Assembly: GCA_963715255.1 (NCBI GenBank)
Contig: CAVQRN010000006.1
Span: 124,001-188,000, forward strand
Direction: 5' to 3'
Length of the DNA stretch: 64,000 bases
Origin: JAHEEL01 sp963715255
GTDB lineage: Bacteria > Actinomycetota > Acidimicrobiia > Spongiisociales > UBA5794
Positions 8,685 to 18,109 of the stretch are shown here, in pieces; the stretch's first letter is position 1, and every line of letters starts with the position of its first letter. The notes under the pieces were generated by a model that was not told where the DNA came from, did no database searches, and worked only from the letters and a program-made list of their open reading frames with translations. The translations under genes were made by a program, and so were the position numbers.

Positions 8685-9391
8685 TCGAGTTCCTCGGTGA
8701 GGTGATCGCCTGGTTCGGGGACCCGGCGAACTGGTTTGGACCAGCCGGAATTCTCAATCGACTCCGAGAACACGTTCAGATCACGGTGGCCGCGACGGCC
8801 GTCTCCACGGTCGTCGCAATCCCCCCCGCCGTTTGGCTCGCTCACCGGCGGATTGGTGGGTCCTTCGTCGTCGCCGCCGTGAACATCGGCCGGGCGATTC
8901 CATCGTTCGCGATCGTTGTGCTCTTCCTTCCGATCAGTATCCGGCTCGGTCTTGGCATCGGGTTCTGGCCGACGTTCCTCGCATTGCTGTTCCTCGCCGT
9001 TCCGCCGATGTTCACCAACTCCTACACCGGGGTTGCCGGGGTCGATCCCGACCTCGTCGAGGCGTCTCTCGGGATGGGCATGACGGACCATGAGGTGCTG
9101 ATGAAGGTGGAGAGCCCGATGGCGTCGCCCGTGATCCTCGCAGCAGTTCGCGTCGCTGCCGTTCAGGTCGTCGCGACCGCCACACTCGGAGCCCTCGTGG
9201 GCTGGGGCGGTCTTGGACGCTTCATCGTCGACGGCTTCGCTGTTCGCAACAACGTTGTCGTCTTCGCTGGTGCACTCCTCGTCGCAGCGCTCGCCATCGT
9301 CACCGACGTCGTCCTCAGTTCGGTTGAGCGGCGTGTCGTGCCGGCGACACTCCGGTCGCGTTCCGAAGGGGTTGAATCCGTCGTCGCATGA
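8681..9391 (+). CDS. opuCD: Glycine betaine/choline-type ABC transporter permease
   Basis: 236 residues, six predicted membrane helices, with the coupling loop near residues 120-145 (GVDPDLVEASLGMGMTDHE). The GTG at 8681 was chosen because it overlaps the opuCB stop as GTGA, as in the rest of the operon; an upstream GTG at 8657 lies inside opuCB. The paralogy with opuCB is clear from the matching loop and the GWGGLGRFIV / GQGGLGFFIL segments. It is followed by about 70 nt and then the binding-protein gene. Confidence 0.92.
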   Translation: MIEFLGEVIAWFGDPANWFGPAGILNRLREHVQITVAATAVSTVVAIPPAVWLAHRRIGGSFVVAAVNIGRAIPSFAIVVLFLPISIRLGLGIGFWPTFLALLFLAVPPMFTNSYTGVAGVDPDLVEASLGMGMTDHEVLMKVESPMASPVILAAVRVAAVQVVATATLGALVGWGGLGRFIVDGFAVRNNVVVFAGALLVAALAIVTDVVLSSVERRVVPATLRSRSEGVESVVA

Positions 9392-9464
9392 GGTGGGAAG
9401 AACTCGCTCAATTGTGGGGTTGCTCCCGCTAGGTTGACCGACAATCAAGGAACGGGAGGAACCC

Positions 9465-10384
9465 ATGCGGACACATGCCCGCAGGACCATCGCCGGGGCG
9501 ACCATCGTCGCGTTCGCGGCTCATCGCGGCCGCGTGCGGGTCGGGTGACGATGGCGGAACTATCGAAGGCCCCACAATCACTATCGGATCGGCGAACTTC
9601 AGCGAGAACGCGCTGGTCGCCGAGATATACGCACAAGCACTCGAATCTGAGGGCTACCAGGTCGAACGCAAACTCAATATCGGAAGTCGCGAGATCTACG
9701 CGCCGGCGCTCGAAGCGGGCGAGCTGGATCTCATCCCCGAGTACATCGGGACGATGCTGACATACCTCGGAGGTACGCCTTCGCCGGACTCCGCTGAGAC
9801 ACACGCCGCCCTCCAGGAGGCCTGGGAATCGAAGGGCATCGAGGTACTCGATTTCGCGCCTGCCCAGGACAAGAACGGCTTCGTCGTCACGAGGGCGACC
9901 GCCGAGGCCCTCGCTCTGGCGGACGGTCTCCGATCTCGCGGCGCACAATGGAACGCTCGTCCTCGGTGGACCACCAGAGTGCCCGGAGCGTGAGTTCTGC
10001 TTGCAGGGACTCGAGAGCGTCTACGGCCTCAGCTTCGCGGAGTTCCGCCCGCTCGACGTCGGAGGCCCGATCACCGTGGCAGCGCTCGAGGGCAATGAGA
10101 TCCAGGTCGGACTCATGTTCACGAGCGACGGGACGATCGTGGCGAAGGACTTCGTGCTGCTGGAGGACGACAAGGGTCTCCAGCCGGCCGAGAACCTCGC
10201 ACCGGCGGTCCGTTCCGAGATCATCGAGGCCTACGGAGACAAGTTCGCGGAGACGCTCAAGAAGGTCTCGTCGAAGCTGACAACAGCAGAATTGACGGCC
10301 ATGAACAAGCTCGTCGGGATCGACGGCCAAGACCCGGAGCAGGTAGCGACCGACTGGTTGAAGGCGATTGGGGTTACTGGGTAG
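9465..10384 (+). pseudogene. opuCC: Osmolyte-binding lipoprotein of the OpuC transporter, split by two frameshifts
   Basis: The ATG at 9465 has a good ribosome site (GGGAGG). The protein can be read in three successive frames: MRTHARRTIAGATIVAFAA, then a +1 shift near 9520 to IAAACGSGDDGGT (a lipobox with the Cys to be lipidated) through ALADGL, then a second +1 shift near 9930 to DLAAHNGTLVLGG and on to the stop at 10382. Joined, it is an ordinary OpuAC-family binding protein of about 305 residues (GSANFSENALVAEIYAQALE, DLIPEYIGTMLTYL). Conservation on both sides of each break suggests sequencing errors rather than decay. The stop codon TAG is the first TAG of the octamer array that follows. 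Confidence 0.85.
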
Positions 10385-10481
10385 CCGAGTAGCCGAGTAG
10401 CCGAGTAGCCGAGTAGCTGAGTAGACTGGGTAGCCGAGTAGACCGAGTAGCCGAGTAGCTGAGTAACCGAGTAGCCGAGTA
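10382..10481 (+). repeat. Octamer array (TAGCCGAG)n between convergent genes
   Basis: About twelve imperfect copies of TAGCCGAG (variants TAGCTGAG, TAACCGAG, TAGACCGAG) run from the opuCC stop codon directly into a strong hairpin terminator. Related arrays lie at 32861, 41170, 53561 and 59613, always between convergent genes. Confidence 0.9.
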
Positions 10482-10516
10482 GCTGGCGGCGGGAGTTCCC
10501 GCCGCCAGCTTTCTTT
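10482..10516 (+). terminator. Strong hairpin terminator
   Basis: GCTGGCGGCGGGA is followed, after GT, by its perfect complement TCCCGCCGCCAGC (13 bp stem), then TTTCTTT. It lies between opuCC (plus) and a minus-strand membrane gene ending at 10527 and ends the opuC operon. Confidence 0.88.
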
Positions 10517-10526
10517 GGCCCTCGTC

Positions 10527-11433
10527 CTATGCCTCGCTCCTCGCTACCCCCACGACCACACCAATGAGTCCGGCCACCGCGATAACAGAGCCGGCACTCG
10601 CGAGAACGAGACCCTCGGTCCGCAGCGAGCGGGTGAAGACGGCGTAGCCGTTGGTCACGAGGACGCGGGTAAGTCCATCTCCAATCCGAGCGATAGCAAG
10701 CGACCCACCGAACGTCGCCCATGCGTACACACCGATCCCCGCGATCAACGCTGCCAAACCGACGGTGATCAGAGCGATCGATCGGCGGCGAGAGAGCATC
10801 ACCAGGGCAACCGCAAGGAACACCCCGGCTGCTGCAGCGAAGACGGAGACGAGCGGAAAGCCAGCCTGCCACCCTGCCCACGAAGGGCAACGCATCAGCG
10901 TCGAGGATCACGACGGCTTCGAACGCATCGACCGGCACCAACTCGGCCAATTCGGGTGCGATCTGCGCGATCGGAGCTACCAGCACTGCACGCACGTCGG
11001 TCAGGTCCGCCATGAACGGACCATCAGAAGACGGTGAGACGATGTGTCGGTGACCCTCAACGATCAGGCGATCGAAGACGCTGTCGAACGCGCCGGAGTC
11101 GAGCAGCACGACCGTGGCACGCTCTCCTGCACCGCGAACGAGGGCAAGGAGCGGAACTGCATCGACCGCCTCATCCATCAGCCGGGCCGCGATTGCCTTC
11201 TGCGACGAGTCCATTGCAAGCACTTCGACGGCCTGCTCCCGAAACGCCTCTTCGCTCGCAACGGATCGATCCATCCAGAACGCAACGGCCGACGTGAACG
11301 TCAAGACCGAGATCAGCGCTGGGATGGCGAACACCGTGACGACGGTGCGGATGGGACACTCCTCGAAATCGGCGCGAACCCTACCGACCGACGCAGACAA
11401 CGCCGGTCGTATCCGTCGACCTCGTGCGTTCAC
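10527..11433 (-). pseudogene. Membrane protein of unknown function, split by a frameshift
   Basis: Two minus-strand frames join near 10870 to give one plausible protein of about 300 residues. The first part has a membrane helix (VVTVFAIPALISVLTFTSAV) and a roughly 150-residue extracytoplasmic domain (VDAVPLLALVRGAG, DLTDVRAVLVAPIAQ, VILDADALPF). The second part contributes three helices, ending GLIGVVVGVARSEA at 10527. The GTG at 11433 is the most upstream sensible start; a TTG slightly downstream is possible, and neither has a clear ribosome site. I recognise no family; the layout (helix, outside domain, helix cluster) suggests a sensor or envelope protein. Confidence 0.6.
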
Positions 11434-11497
11434 GAATGTGACTAGCGTTGAGGCTGCCGATCTACCGGATCGGTCCCTACAGGGGAAGGAGGCACCC

Positions 11498-13230
11498 TTG
11501 AAACGATTCAGCAAATTGATTGTCCTCGTCTTCGTGATGGCCCTCATCGCGGCGGCTTGTGGGTCGTCATCGGACGACACGACCACGACCACCGCAGCAA
11601 GCGGCACGGACGAGACAACAACGACCACCGCAGCAAGCGGTACGGACGAGACAACAACGACCACCGTCGCAGCAAGTGATTTCACCGGCCTGATGGTCGA
11701 GGCGGCCTGTGACGACGAGACGAACACGAGCGAGATCAACTACATCAAGGCGGTGGATGAGTACACCGTGGAGATTCAGTTGTGCCAGGTAGACGTGGCA
11801 TTCCCCTCGAAGATTGCGTTCTCCGCGTTCGGCATCGTTCCACAGGAGTACATGGACGCAAATAGTGGTGGCGGCGCACTCGTCGACGCACCGATCGGCA
11901 CCGGCCCCTACATGCTCCAGCAGTGGGACAAGGGCAACCAGATGGTCATGGAGATCAATCCGAACTACTGGGGTACGCCGGCCGAGACCGACACACTCGT
12001 CTTCAAGTGGAGTTCCGAGGCTGCACAGCGCTTCCTCGAACTCCAGGCCGGTACTGTCGACGGAATCGACAACCCAGGCCGTGACGATTTCGCGACGATC
12101 CAGGACTCCCCGGACCTGTTGCTCGAAGAACGCGCAGGGACCAACATCTTCTATCTCGGTCTGAACCGGGACAAGGAGCCGTTCGGCGACGAGAAGGTTC
12201 GCCAGGCGATGGCCATGGCCCTCGACCGTGGACGCATTGTCGACAACTTCTACCCACCGGGTTCGTTGGTTGCCGACCAGTTCCTGCCACCACCCATCTT
12301 CGGGTACACCCCGCAGCCCACGTGGTATGACCAGGACATCGAGGCAGCCAAGGCATTGCTCGCCGAGGCGGGCTACCCCGACGGCTTCGATGTGACCTTG
12401 AACTACCGCGATGTCGTGCGCAGCTACCTGCCCTCGCCGTCAACCGTCGGCCAGGACATCCAGGCCCAGCTCGCCGAGATCGGCGTCAACGTCACCATCG
12501 AGGTCATGGAGTCCGGGGCCTTCCTCGACGCCAGCGACGCCGGTGACTTGACGATGTACATGCTCGGTTGGGGCGCCGACTTCCCTGATGCCATCAATTT
12601 CCTCGACTTCCACTTTGGGAAGAACGCCTCCGACCAGTTCGGTGCCGGCTTCGAGGACATCTGGGCGCTGCTCGATGAGGCTGCATCAACGCCCGACTCG
12701 GACGCGCGTCTCGTCATCTATGAGCAGGCAACCGAGCTGATCAAGGAGCACGTCCCGATGGTGCCAATCGCCCATGGCGGTTCCGGTGTTGGGTACCTGG
12801 CCGACGTGACGAATGCGCAAGCGAGCCCACTCGGCAACGAGTACTTCGCGGTGATGGATCCGGAGGACGCGACACCTTCGTGTGGATGCAGAACGCCGAA
12901 CCCATCGGGTTGTACTGCGCCGACGAGACCGACGGTGAGAGCCTCCGTGCCTGCGAACAGATCACGGAACAGCTCCTCGCCTACGAGATCAACGGCACCG
13001 CCGTGATTCCGTCGCTCGCCGAAACGTACGAGCCCAACGCCGACGGCACCTTGTGGACCTTCCACCTTCGTCAGGGTGTGACCTTCCACGACGGCAGCAC
13101 GTTGGACGCCAACGACGTCGTGGCGAGCTACGACGCACAATGGGACCTCAACAGCCCGAATCACACCGGTCGTGACGGCAACTTCACGTACTGGGATGCG
13201 CTGTTCGGCTTCAAGAACAACGCCGGCTGA
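11498..13230 (+). CDS. Peptide ABC transporter substrate-binding lipoprotein, circularly permuted, with a frameshift
   Basis: TTG start at 11498 with a strong ribosome site (GGGAAGGAGG). The signal peptide ends in a lipobox (LIAAACGSS, Cys21), followed by a Thr-rich linker of 12-residue repeats (TTTTTAASGTDE, 36 bp DNA repeat at 11577-11668). The body belongs to the DppA/OppA family (SBP_bac_5), but the order is changed. It opens with what is normally the middle (YIKAVDEYTVEIQL, then IGTGPYMLQQWDKG, NPNYWG) and runs to the usual end; the segment normally found at the N-terminus (RACEQITEQLLAYE, then TFHLRQGVTFHDGS, ANDVVASY) comes last, as residues of about 455-575. A 1-nt deletion in a C run near 12860 breaks the frame between MDP and GGRDTFVWMQNAEP. 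It feeds the DppBCDF genes downstream. Confidence 0.82.
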
Positions 13231-13245
13231 TCGATTGATGAACGA

Positions 13246-13287
13246 GAAGTGGCCGGTGGGGTGTGAACGCACCCCCCCGGCCACTTC
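13246..13287 (+). terminator. Hairpin terminator after the binding-protein gene
   Basis: GAAGTGGCCGG and CCGGCCACTTC form an 11 bp stem, extended by a G-rich/C-rich pair, 15 nt after the stop. Partial termination here would keep the binding protein more abundant than the permeases, which have their own -10 box just downstream. Confidence 0.75.
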
Positions 13288-13289
13288 TG

Positions 13290-13295
13290 TAACCT
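13290..13295 (+). promoter_or_regulatory. Probable -10 box (TAACCT), leaderless start of dppB
   Basis: TAACCT begins 2 nt after the terminator stem and ends 8 nt before the dppB ATG at 13304, giving the permease/ATPase genes a promoter separate from the binding protein. Confidence 0.45.
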
Positions 13296-13303
13296 TCTGA
13301 TCC

Positions 13304-14366
13304 ATGGGTCGTTTCCTACTGCGTCGTTTCGTGTCTTCGATCCCGGTGATCATCGGGATCCTTGCCCTTGTGTTCGCCCTGGCACGGATGATCCCGGGCG
13401 ACCCATGCCGGGCTGCTCTCGGTGAGCGGGCAACGGACGAGATCTGCGATGCCTACAACGAGCGCTACGGCCTCAACGAGCCGATCGTCGTTCAGTTCGG
13501 GATCTACATCAGGCGACGTCGCGACCGGTGATCTCGGCGAGTCGTTCCGGTTCGGCGTCCCGGTGACCGACCTCCTCATCCAGCGACTTCCGACCACGAT
13601 CGAGCTCGCTGCCGCCGCCCTGTTCATCGCCATCATTGTCGGCGTTCCCCTTGGAATCGTCTCCGCGTATCGGCACAACTCGAAGACCGACGTCGCCACG
13701 ATGATTGGGGCCAACATCGGCGTCGCGATGCCGGTCTTCTGGCTGGGGCTGATGCTGCAGTACGTTTTCGCCGTCTTCCTACGCGACACTCCCCTCGCGT
13801 TACCCCCGTCCGGCAAACTCGACGCCGGCCTCATCCCGATTCCGTTCTACGAGGCGTGGGGTCTCCCCCAGAACGGGTTCATGGAATTCCTCTCGGAGTT
13901 CACGGTGATGAACTCACTCGTCACTTTGCAGTGGGAGATCTTCCAGAGCGCCGTCCTCCACCTCATCCTGCCGGCTGTCGCGCTCGCGACGATTCCCATG
14001 GCCATCATCGCGAGGATGACGCGCTCGTCACTTCTCGACGTACTCGGTCTCGACTACGTGCGTACGGCTCGAGCGAAGGGCTTGCGTGAGCGAAGTGTCG
14101 TCCTCAAGCATGCACTCCGAAACGCGATGCTGCCGGTGGTCACGATCATCGGCCTTTCGTTCGGCCTCCTCCTCGGCGGAGCGATTCTCACCGAGACGAT
14201 CTTCAACCTTTCGGGAGTCGGCAAGACCCTCTTCGACGCGATCACTTCCCGTGACTACACCGTCGTACAAGGCTTCACGCTTGTCGTGGCAATCAGCTTC
14301 GTGATCGTGAACCTGGTCGTCGATCTCCTCTACACCTACCTCGATCCGCGGGTGCGCGTCTCATGA
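13304..14366 (+). pseudogene. dppB: Dipeptide/oligopeptide ABC transporter permease DppB, split by a frameshift
   Basis: Starts MGRFLLRRFVSSIPVIIGI, the typical first helix of DppB/OppB, and runs to VVQFGIYI in one frame. A +1 shift near 13510 (at ATCAGGCGACGTC) moves to the frame reading DVATGDLGESFRFGVPV and on to the end. Together they give a normal permease of about 350 residues with six helices and the coupling loop (SSLLDVLGLDYVRTARAKGL). Typical for the family apart from the indel, which may be a sequencing error. The stop overlaps a possible ATG for dppC (ATGA at 14363). Confidence 0.88.
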
Positions 14367-14399
14367 GCCACGTATCCCGACGACCGACCGCTCGACGAC

Positions 14400-15353
14400 A
14401 TGGAGGCCTCAGATGCCATCCGTGACGAGATCCGCATGGATCTCAGTGGCGGCGACGTGTCCGCGACCACGGCCGGTGGACTGTGGAGAACGGCCGGAAG
14501 GGAGATCATCCGCAAGAAGTCGGCAGTCATCGGAATGGCGCTCCTGTCGGTCTTGCTGATCCTCGCCGCATTCGCCCCGATCATCGCCCCCTACGACCCG
14601 GGCAGGGTGCTCTTCGACGAGGGTGTCAGCCCCAGGGACCCGCCGTGTATCCACCTGTTCGGGTGCGCCGAAGACCAATCCCAGCACATTCTCGGCATCG
14701 ACGGGAACGGGCGCGACTACTTCTCCCGCATCGTCTACGGCGCGCGAGTGTCGCTGCTCGCCGCGTTCGTGGCCGTGTTGTTCGCCATGTTCTGGGGGAC
14801 GATCATCGGACTCATTTCGGGCTTCTTCGGAGGCTGGGCGGACAATGTCCTGATGCGGATGATGGACGTGCTCCTCTCGTTCCCGTCTCTGCTGCTCGCA
14901 ATCGCTGTCGTGACCGTTCTCGGCCCCGGCCTGATCAACGCGATCCTCGCGATCGCAATCGTGACGATCCCGCAGTACGCGCGAATCGTTCGCTCGTCCG
15001 TCTTGAGCATCCGAGGGCAGGAGTATGTCTCGGCGGATCTGGCCCTCGGTGTCACGCGATGGCGTCTCCTCGCCCACCGTATCTTCCCGAACACGCTGAC
15101 ACCGCTCATCGTGATCGCCACGCTCGGCATCGCCACCGCCGTCCTCGAAATCGCGTCGCTGTCATTCCTCGGTCTCGGCGTCCAACCTCCGACGCCGGAG
15201 TGGGGTTCGATGCTCGCGGCCGAGCGGAATCAGGTCTTCACCGCCCCTCACCTCGTGTTCTTCGCCGGCCTGATGATCATGTGGAACGTCCTTGGTTTCA
15301 ATCTGCTCGGCGACGGTCTCCGCGATGCTATCGATCCGAGGCTCGGCCGATGA
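14400..15353 (+). CDS. dppC: Dipeptide/oligopeptide ABC transporter permease DppC
   Basis: 317 residues from the ATG at 14400: a short cytoplasmic N-terminus, a first helix (AVIGMALLSVLLILAAFAPII), a periplasmic loop with two Cys (residues 80 and 86), then the BPD_transp_1 core with the coupling loop (SSVLSIRGQEYVSADLALG). The start is uncertain. An ATG at 14363 overlaps the dppB stop, as is usual in this operon, but its frame closes after 20 codons, so another +1 indel between 14363 and 14400 is likely; the ATG at 14400 has no ribosome site of its own. The stop overlaps the dppD start. Confidence 0.9.
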   Translation: MEASDAIRDEIRMDLSGGDVSATTAGGLWRTAGREIIRKKSAVIGMALLSVLLILAAFAPIIAPYDPGRVLFDEGVSPRDPPCIHLFGCAEDQSQHILGIDGNGRDYFSRIVYGARVSLLAAFVAVLFAMFWGTIIGLISGFFGGWADNVLMRMMDVLLSFPSLLLAIAVVTVLGPGLINAILAIAIVTIPQYARIVRSSVLSIRGQEYVSADLALGVTRWRLLAHRIFPNTLTPLIVIATLGIATAVLEIASLSFLGLGVQPPTPEWGSMLAAERNQVFTAPHLVFFAGLMIMWNVLGFNLLGDGLRDAIDPRLGR

Positions 15354-16354
15354 CGACTGCATCAATCGACGATCCGATCCTCGAGATCAGCGGACTCGAG
15401 ACCCACTTCTTCACGAGAGATGGCGTGGTGAAGGCCGTTGACGGCGTCGACCTGACCGTCGGCAAGGGCGAGATCCTTGGGCTGGTCGGCGAGTCGGGGT
15501 GCGGCAAGTCGGTCACGTCGATGTCGGTGCTCCGCCTGATCCAGAACCCCGGGGAAATCGTCGGTGGCGCCATCCGTTTCCAAGGGGAGAACCTGCTCGA
15601 CTTGTCGGAGAAGCAGATGCGATCGATTCGCGGCGATCGCATCTCGATGATCTTCCAACAACCCGTCGGATCCCTCAATCCGGTCTTCACCGCCGGTTCC
15701 CAGATCTCAGAAGTGTACGAGATTCACCAAGGTGTGAACGCGAAGGAGGGCAGTGCAAGGGCAGTCGAGATGCTCCGGAAGGTCGGCATCCCGGATCCAG
15801 AACGTAGGATCAAGTCCTATCCACATGAGCTCTCCGGCGGCATGGCCCAACGGATCATGATTGCGATGGCGCTCGCAGCCGGGCCGGAGCTGCTGATCGC
15901 CGACGAGCCCACCACGGCCCTCGATGTCACCATCCAGGCGCAGATCATCGACATTCTGAGCGAGATCAGGGATGACCTCGGGACGTCGATCATCCTGATC
16001 ACGCATGACCTCGGCATCGTCGCCGAGATGGCAGACCGCGTCGCGGTGATGTACGCGGGCGAGATTGTCGAAGAAGCGGACACCAAGACGCTCTTCGCCG
16101 ATCCCAAACATCCATACACGCAGGGATTGATCGGTTCGATTCCGGTCGCCGGCTCGCGCCGGGAATGGCTCGAAGTGATCCCGGGCCGCGTCCCGAACCT
16201 CATCGACCTCCCCGTTGGCTGCCGTTTCGCCCCCCGGTGTCGGGCGCGAGAACAGGCCGGTCTCAAGATCTGCACCGAGCAGCGACCCGAACTCACGGTC
16301 ATCGAAGGCGAGCACACCGTTCGCTGCTTCCTCTACCACGAGGGCGCACAATGA
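15350..16354 (+). CDS. dppD: Dipeptide/oligopeptide ABC transporter ATP-binding protein DppD
   Basis: 334 residues, starting with the ATG that overlaps the dppC stop (ATGA). Walker A GESGCGKSVTSMSVLRLI, signature ELSGGMAQRIMIAMAL, Walker B LLIADEPTTALDV and switch His ITHDLG are all intact. The C-terminal extension has the Cys motif of this subfamily (GCRFAPRCR near residue 290, with further Cys downstream), which binds an iron-sulfur cluster in characterised DppD/OppD proteins. It would pair with DppF as an ATPase heterodimer. Confidence 0.95.
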   Translation: MTTASIDDPILEISGLETHFFTRDGVVKAVDGVDLTVGKGEILGLVGESGCGKSVTSMSVLRLIQNPGEIVGGAIRFQGENLLDLSEKQMRSIRGDRISMIFQQPVGSLNPVFTAGSQISEVYEIHQGVNAKEGSARAVEMLRKVGIPDPERRIKSYPHELSGGMAQRIMIAMALAAGPELLIADEPTTALDVTIQAQIIDILSEIRDDLGTSIILITHDLGIVAEMADRVAVMYAGEIVEEADTKTLFADPKHPYTQGLIGSIPVAGSRREWLEVIPGRVPNLIDLPVGCRFAPRCRAREQAGLKICTEQRPELTVIEGEHTVRCFLYHEGAQ

Positions 16355-17364
16355 GCGACCCCCTCGTCCGAATCAAAGGCCTCGTCAAGACCTACCCGGT
16401 CAAGGGTGGAGCGTTCCAGAAGGTGCTCGGAACCGTCAAAGCCGTCGACGGCGTCGACCTCGACATCCGCCAGGGAGCAGCCATCGGCCTCGTCGGGGAA
16501 TCCGGCTGCGGGAAGTCGACGCTCGGCCGAGCGATCCTCCGTCTCGAGGAGCCCGATGCCGGCTCCGTGGAATTCGATGGAGTGGATGTGCTCCAGCTCT
16601 CTCGTAAGGAGTTGAAGCATTACCGCAGGGATGCCCAGGTCGTGTTCCAGGATCCCTTCGGCTCGCTCGATCCTCGCACGAGCGTTGGTGACTCAATCGC
16701 TGAAGGCCTGAGAGTTCAAGGTTTGTCAAGGAAGATGCGGGGTCGGCGCGTCGCCGATGTGCTCGAACTCGTTGGCCTCGAGCCATACCACGCCAACCGA
16801 TACCCGCACGAGTTCTCCGGCGGACAGCGGCAACGCATCGGAATCGCCCGGGCGCTCGCTGTTGAGCCCCGTTTCCTCATTCTCGACGAACCGGTCTCCG
16901 CCCTCGACGTGTCCATCCAGTCGCAGATCCTGAACTTGTTGAAGCAGCTCCAGCGCGAACTCGACCTCACGCTTCTGTTCATCGCTCACGATCTCAGCGT
17001 CGTCGAACATCTGTGTGATCGTATTGCGGTGATGTACCTGGGCCGTATTGTCGAGATTGCCGACCGCGACGATCTGTTCGCCGCACCGACGCATCCCTAC
17101 ACCGAAGCCCTGCTCTCAGCCATACCGGTTCCCGATCCCACGGTCCACCGGCAGCGAATCATCCTGGAGGGAGACCTTCCAAGCCCGCTGAACCCGCCGA
17201 CCGGCTGCACGTTCCACACCCGGTGTCCGATCGCCCAGCAGGGGATCTGCGACGTGTCGGCGCCGTACCTCCGACCGATCAACTCCGGGGGTCACGAGGC
17301 ATCGTGTCATCTGAGAACCGGAGACCACCAAGACCTGGACCGCCCCTTGCTGAGCAACCGGTAG
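16351..17364 (+). CDS. dppF: Dipeptide/oligopeptide ABC transporter ATP-binding protein DppF
   Basis: 337 residues, ATGA overlap with dppD. Walker A GESGCGKSTLGRAILRL, signature EFSGGQRQRIGIARAL, Walker B LILDEPVSALDVS, switch His IAHDLS. The C-terminus again carries the oligopeptide transporter Cys pattern (GCTFHTRCPIAQ). This is the last gene of the peptide transporter operon; no hairpin terminator is obvious directly after it. Confidence 0.95.
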   Translation: MSDPLVRIKGLVKTYPVKGGAFQKVLGTVKAVDGVDLDIRQGAAIGLVGESGCGKSTLGRAILRLEEPDAGSVEFDGVDVLQLSRKELKHYRRDAQVVFQDPFGSLDPRTSVGDSIAEGLRVQGLSRKMRGRRVADVLELVGLEPYHANRYPHEFSGGQRQRIGIARALAVEPRFLILDEPVSALDVSIQSQILNLLKQLQRELDLTLLFIAHDLSVVEHLCDRIAVMYLGRIVEIADRDDLFAAPTHPYTEALLSAIPVPDPTVHRQRIILEGDLPSPLNPPTGCTFHTRCPIAQQGICDVSAPYLRPINSGGHEASCHLRTGDHQDLDRPLLSNR

Positions 17365-17680
17365 CCCGTCGTCTGCGGCCTTCTCCACCTCTTGCCTCGC
17401 TCCTCTCGATGATGAGTTCCAGGGCGCCATGGTCGCAGGCGACAAAGGATTGGCCGGTCGGAATCCACTGGGGACAAGCCGACCAAGGCGCCGTCGATAT
17501 CCGCAAGCGGTGGACCGAAGAGCGTCTCCAGGTCGGCGTTCACATCGGTTCGCCGGGATCAACGGTACTCAACACCACTCGTCTTGAAGGCCCTCTCTCG
17601 TTGAGCACCGGGATTCGCCCGGACCGCTGACTCTTGGAATTGGCCGTCTTGTATCCTGGCCTGAGAAGAGGATCACACAC
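17365..17680. other. Intergenic region without a supported gene
   Basis: 316 bp between dppF and hypA. Short open frames exist on both strands. On the minus strand two overlapping frames (about 17543 down to 17280) could be a small frameshifted protein (DLETLFGPPLADIDGALVGL then SFVACDHGALELIIERSEA), but I cannot link it to a family. TATCCT at 17652-17657 is a candidate -10 box for hypA. Confidence 0.4.
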
Positions 17681-18109
17681 ATGCATGAGTTGGCGCTTGC
17701 GGATTCGGTGGTGAAAGCAGCCTTGAGCGCTGCCGACGATGCCGGCATGGATCGGATCGAACGCATCGTCGTCAAGGTCGGTGAGTTGCAGCAGATCAAG
17801 AGGGAACTCTTCGAGTTTTCCTTGACGAACGTGCTGCCGGCCATGGACTCTCGCTTGGCCGGCGTGAAATTCGAGGTCTCAGACGAACTCGTTCGCTTTC
17901 AGTGCCGCTCCTGTGGAACCGACTACGGCCGGGATGAGGCAGGCATCGACAGTGACGGCGACCAGGGCGAAGCCATTCACTTCATTCCCGAACTCTCCCA
18001 TGCATTCGCGCGGTGCCCTTCGTGCGGAAGTCCAGACTTTGAGATTCGGTCCGGCCGCGGAATCACGCTCGAACGAATAGAGGGAAGTAGCGAAGATGAT
18101 CCCGGGTGA
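17681..18109 (+). CDS. hypA: HypA-type nickel metallochaperone
   Basis: 142 residues. The N-terminal Met-His-Glu (MHELALADSVV) supplies the nickel site of HypA, and a zinc site is present as CRSC (Cys75/Cys78) and CPSC (Cys112/Cys115). HypA delivers nickel to [NiFe]-hydrogenase (or urease) large subunits. The roughly 33-residue spacing between the two CxxC pairs is longer than in the compact enterobacterial protein and contains an acidic insert, as in HypA proteins with a longer loop. No hydrogenase, hypB-F or urease gene is in the window. The next gene, a ParA/Mrp-like ATPase, overlaps it by 14 nt and is probably its partner. Confidence 0.88.
   Translation: MHELALADSVVKAALSAADDAGMDRIERIVVKVGELQQIKRELFEFSLTNVLPAMDSRLAGVKFEVSDELVRFQCRSCGTDYGRDEAGIDSDGDQGEAIHFIPELSHAFARCPSCGSPDFEIRSGRGITLERIEGSSEDDPG

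Noticed and set aside
9465..10384. opuCC as a second selenoprotein (TGA at the first break)
   Set aside because: The protein continues only in another frame after the TGA, and a second +1 break follows; this is an indel pattern, not a Sec codon.
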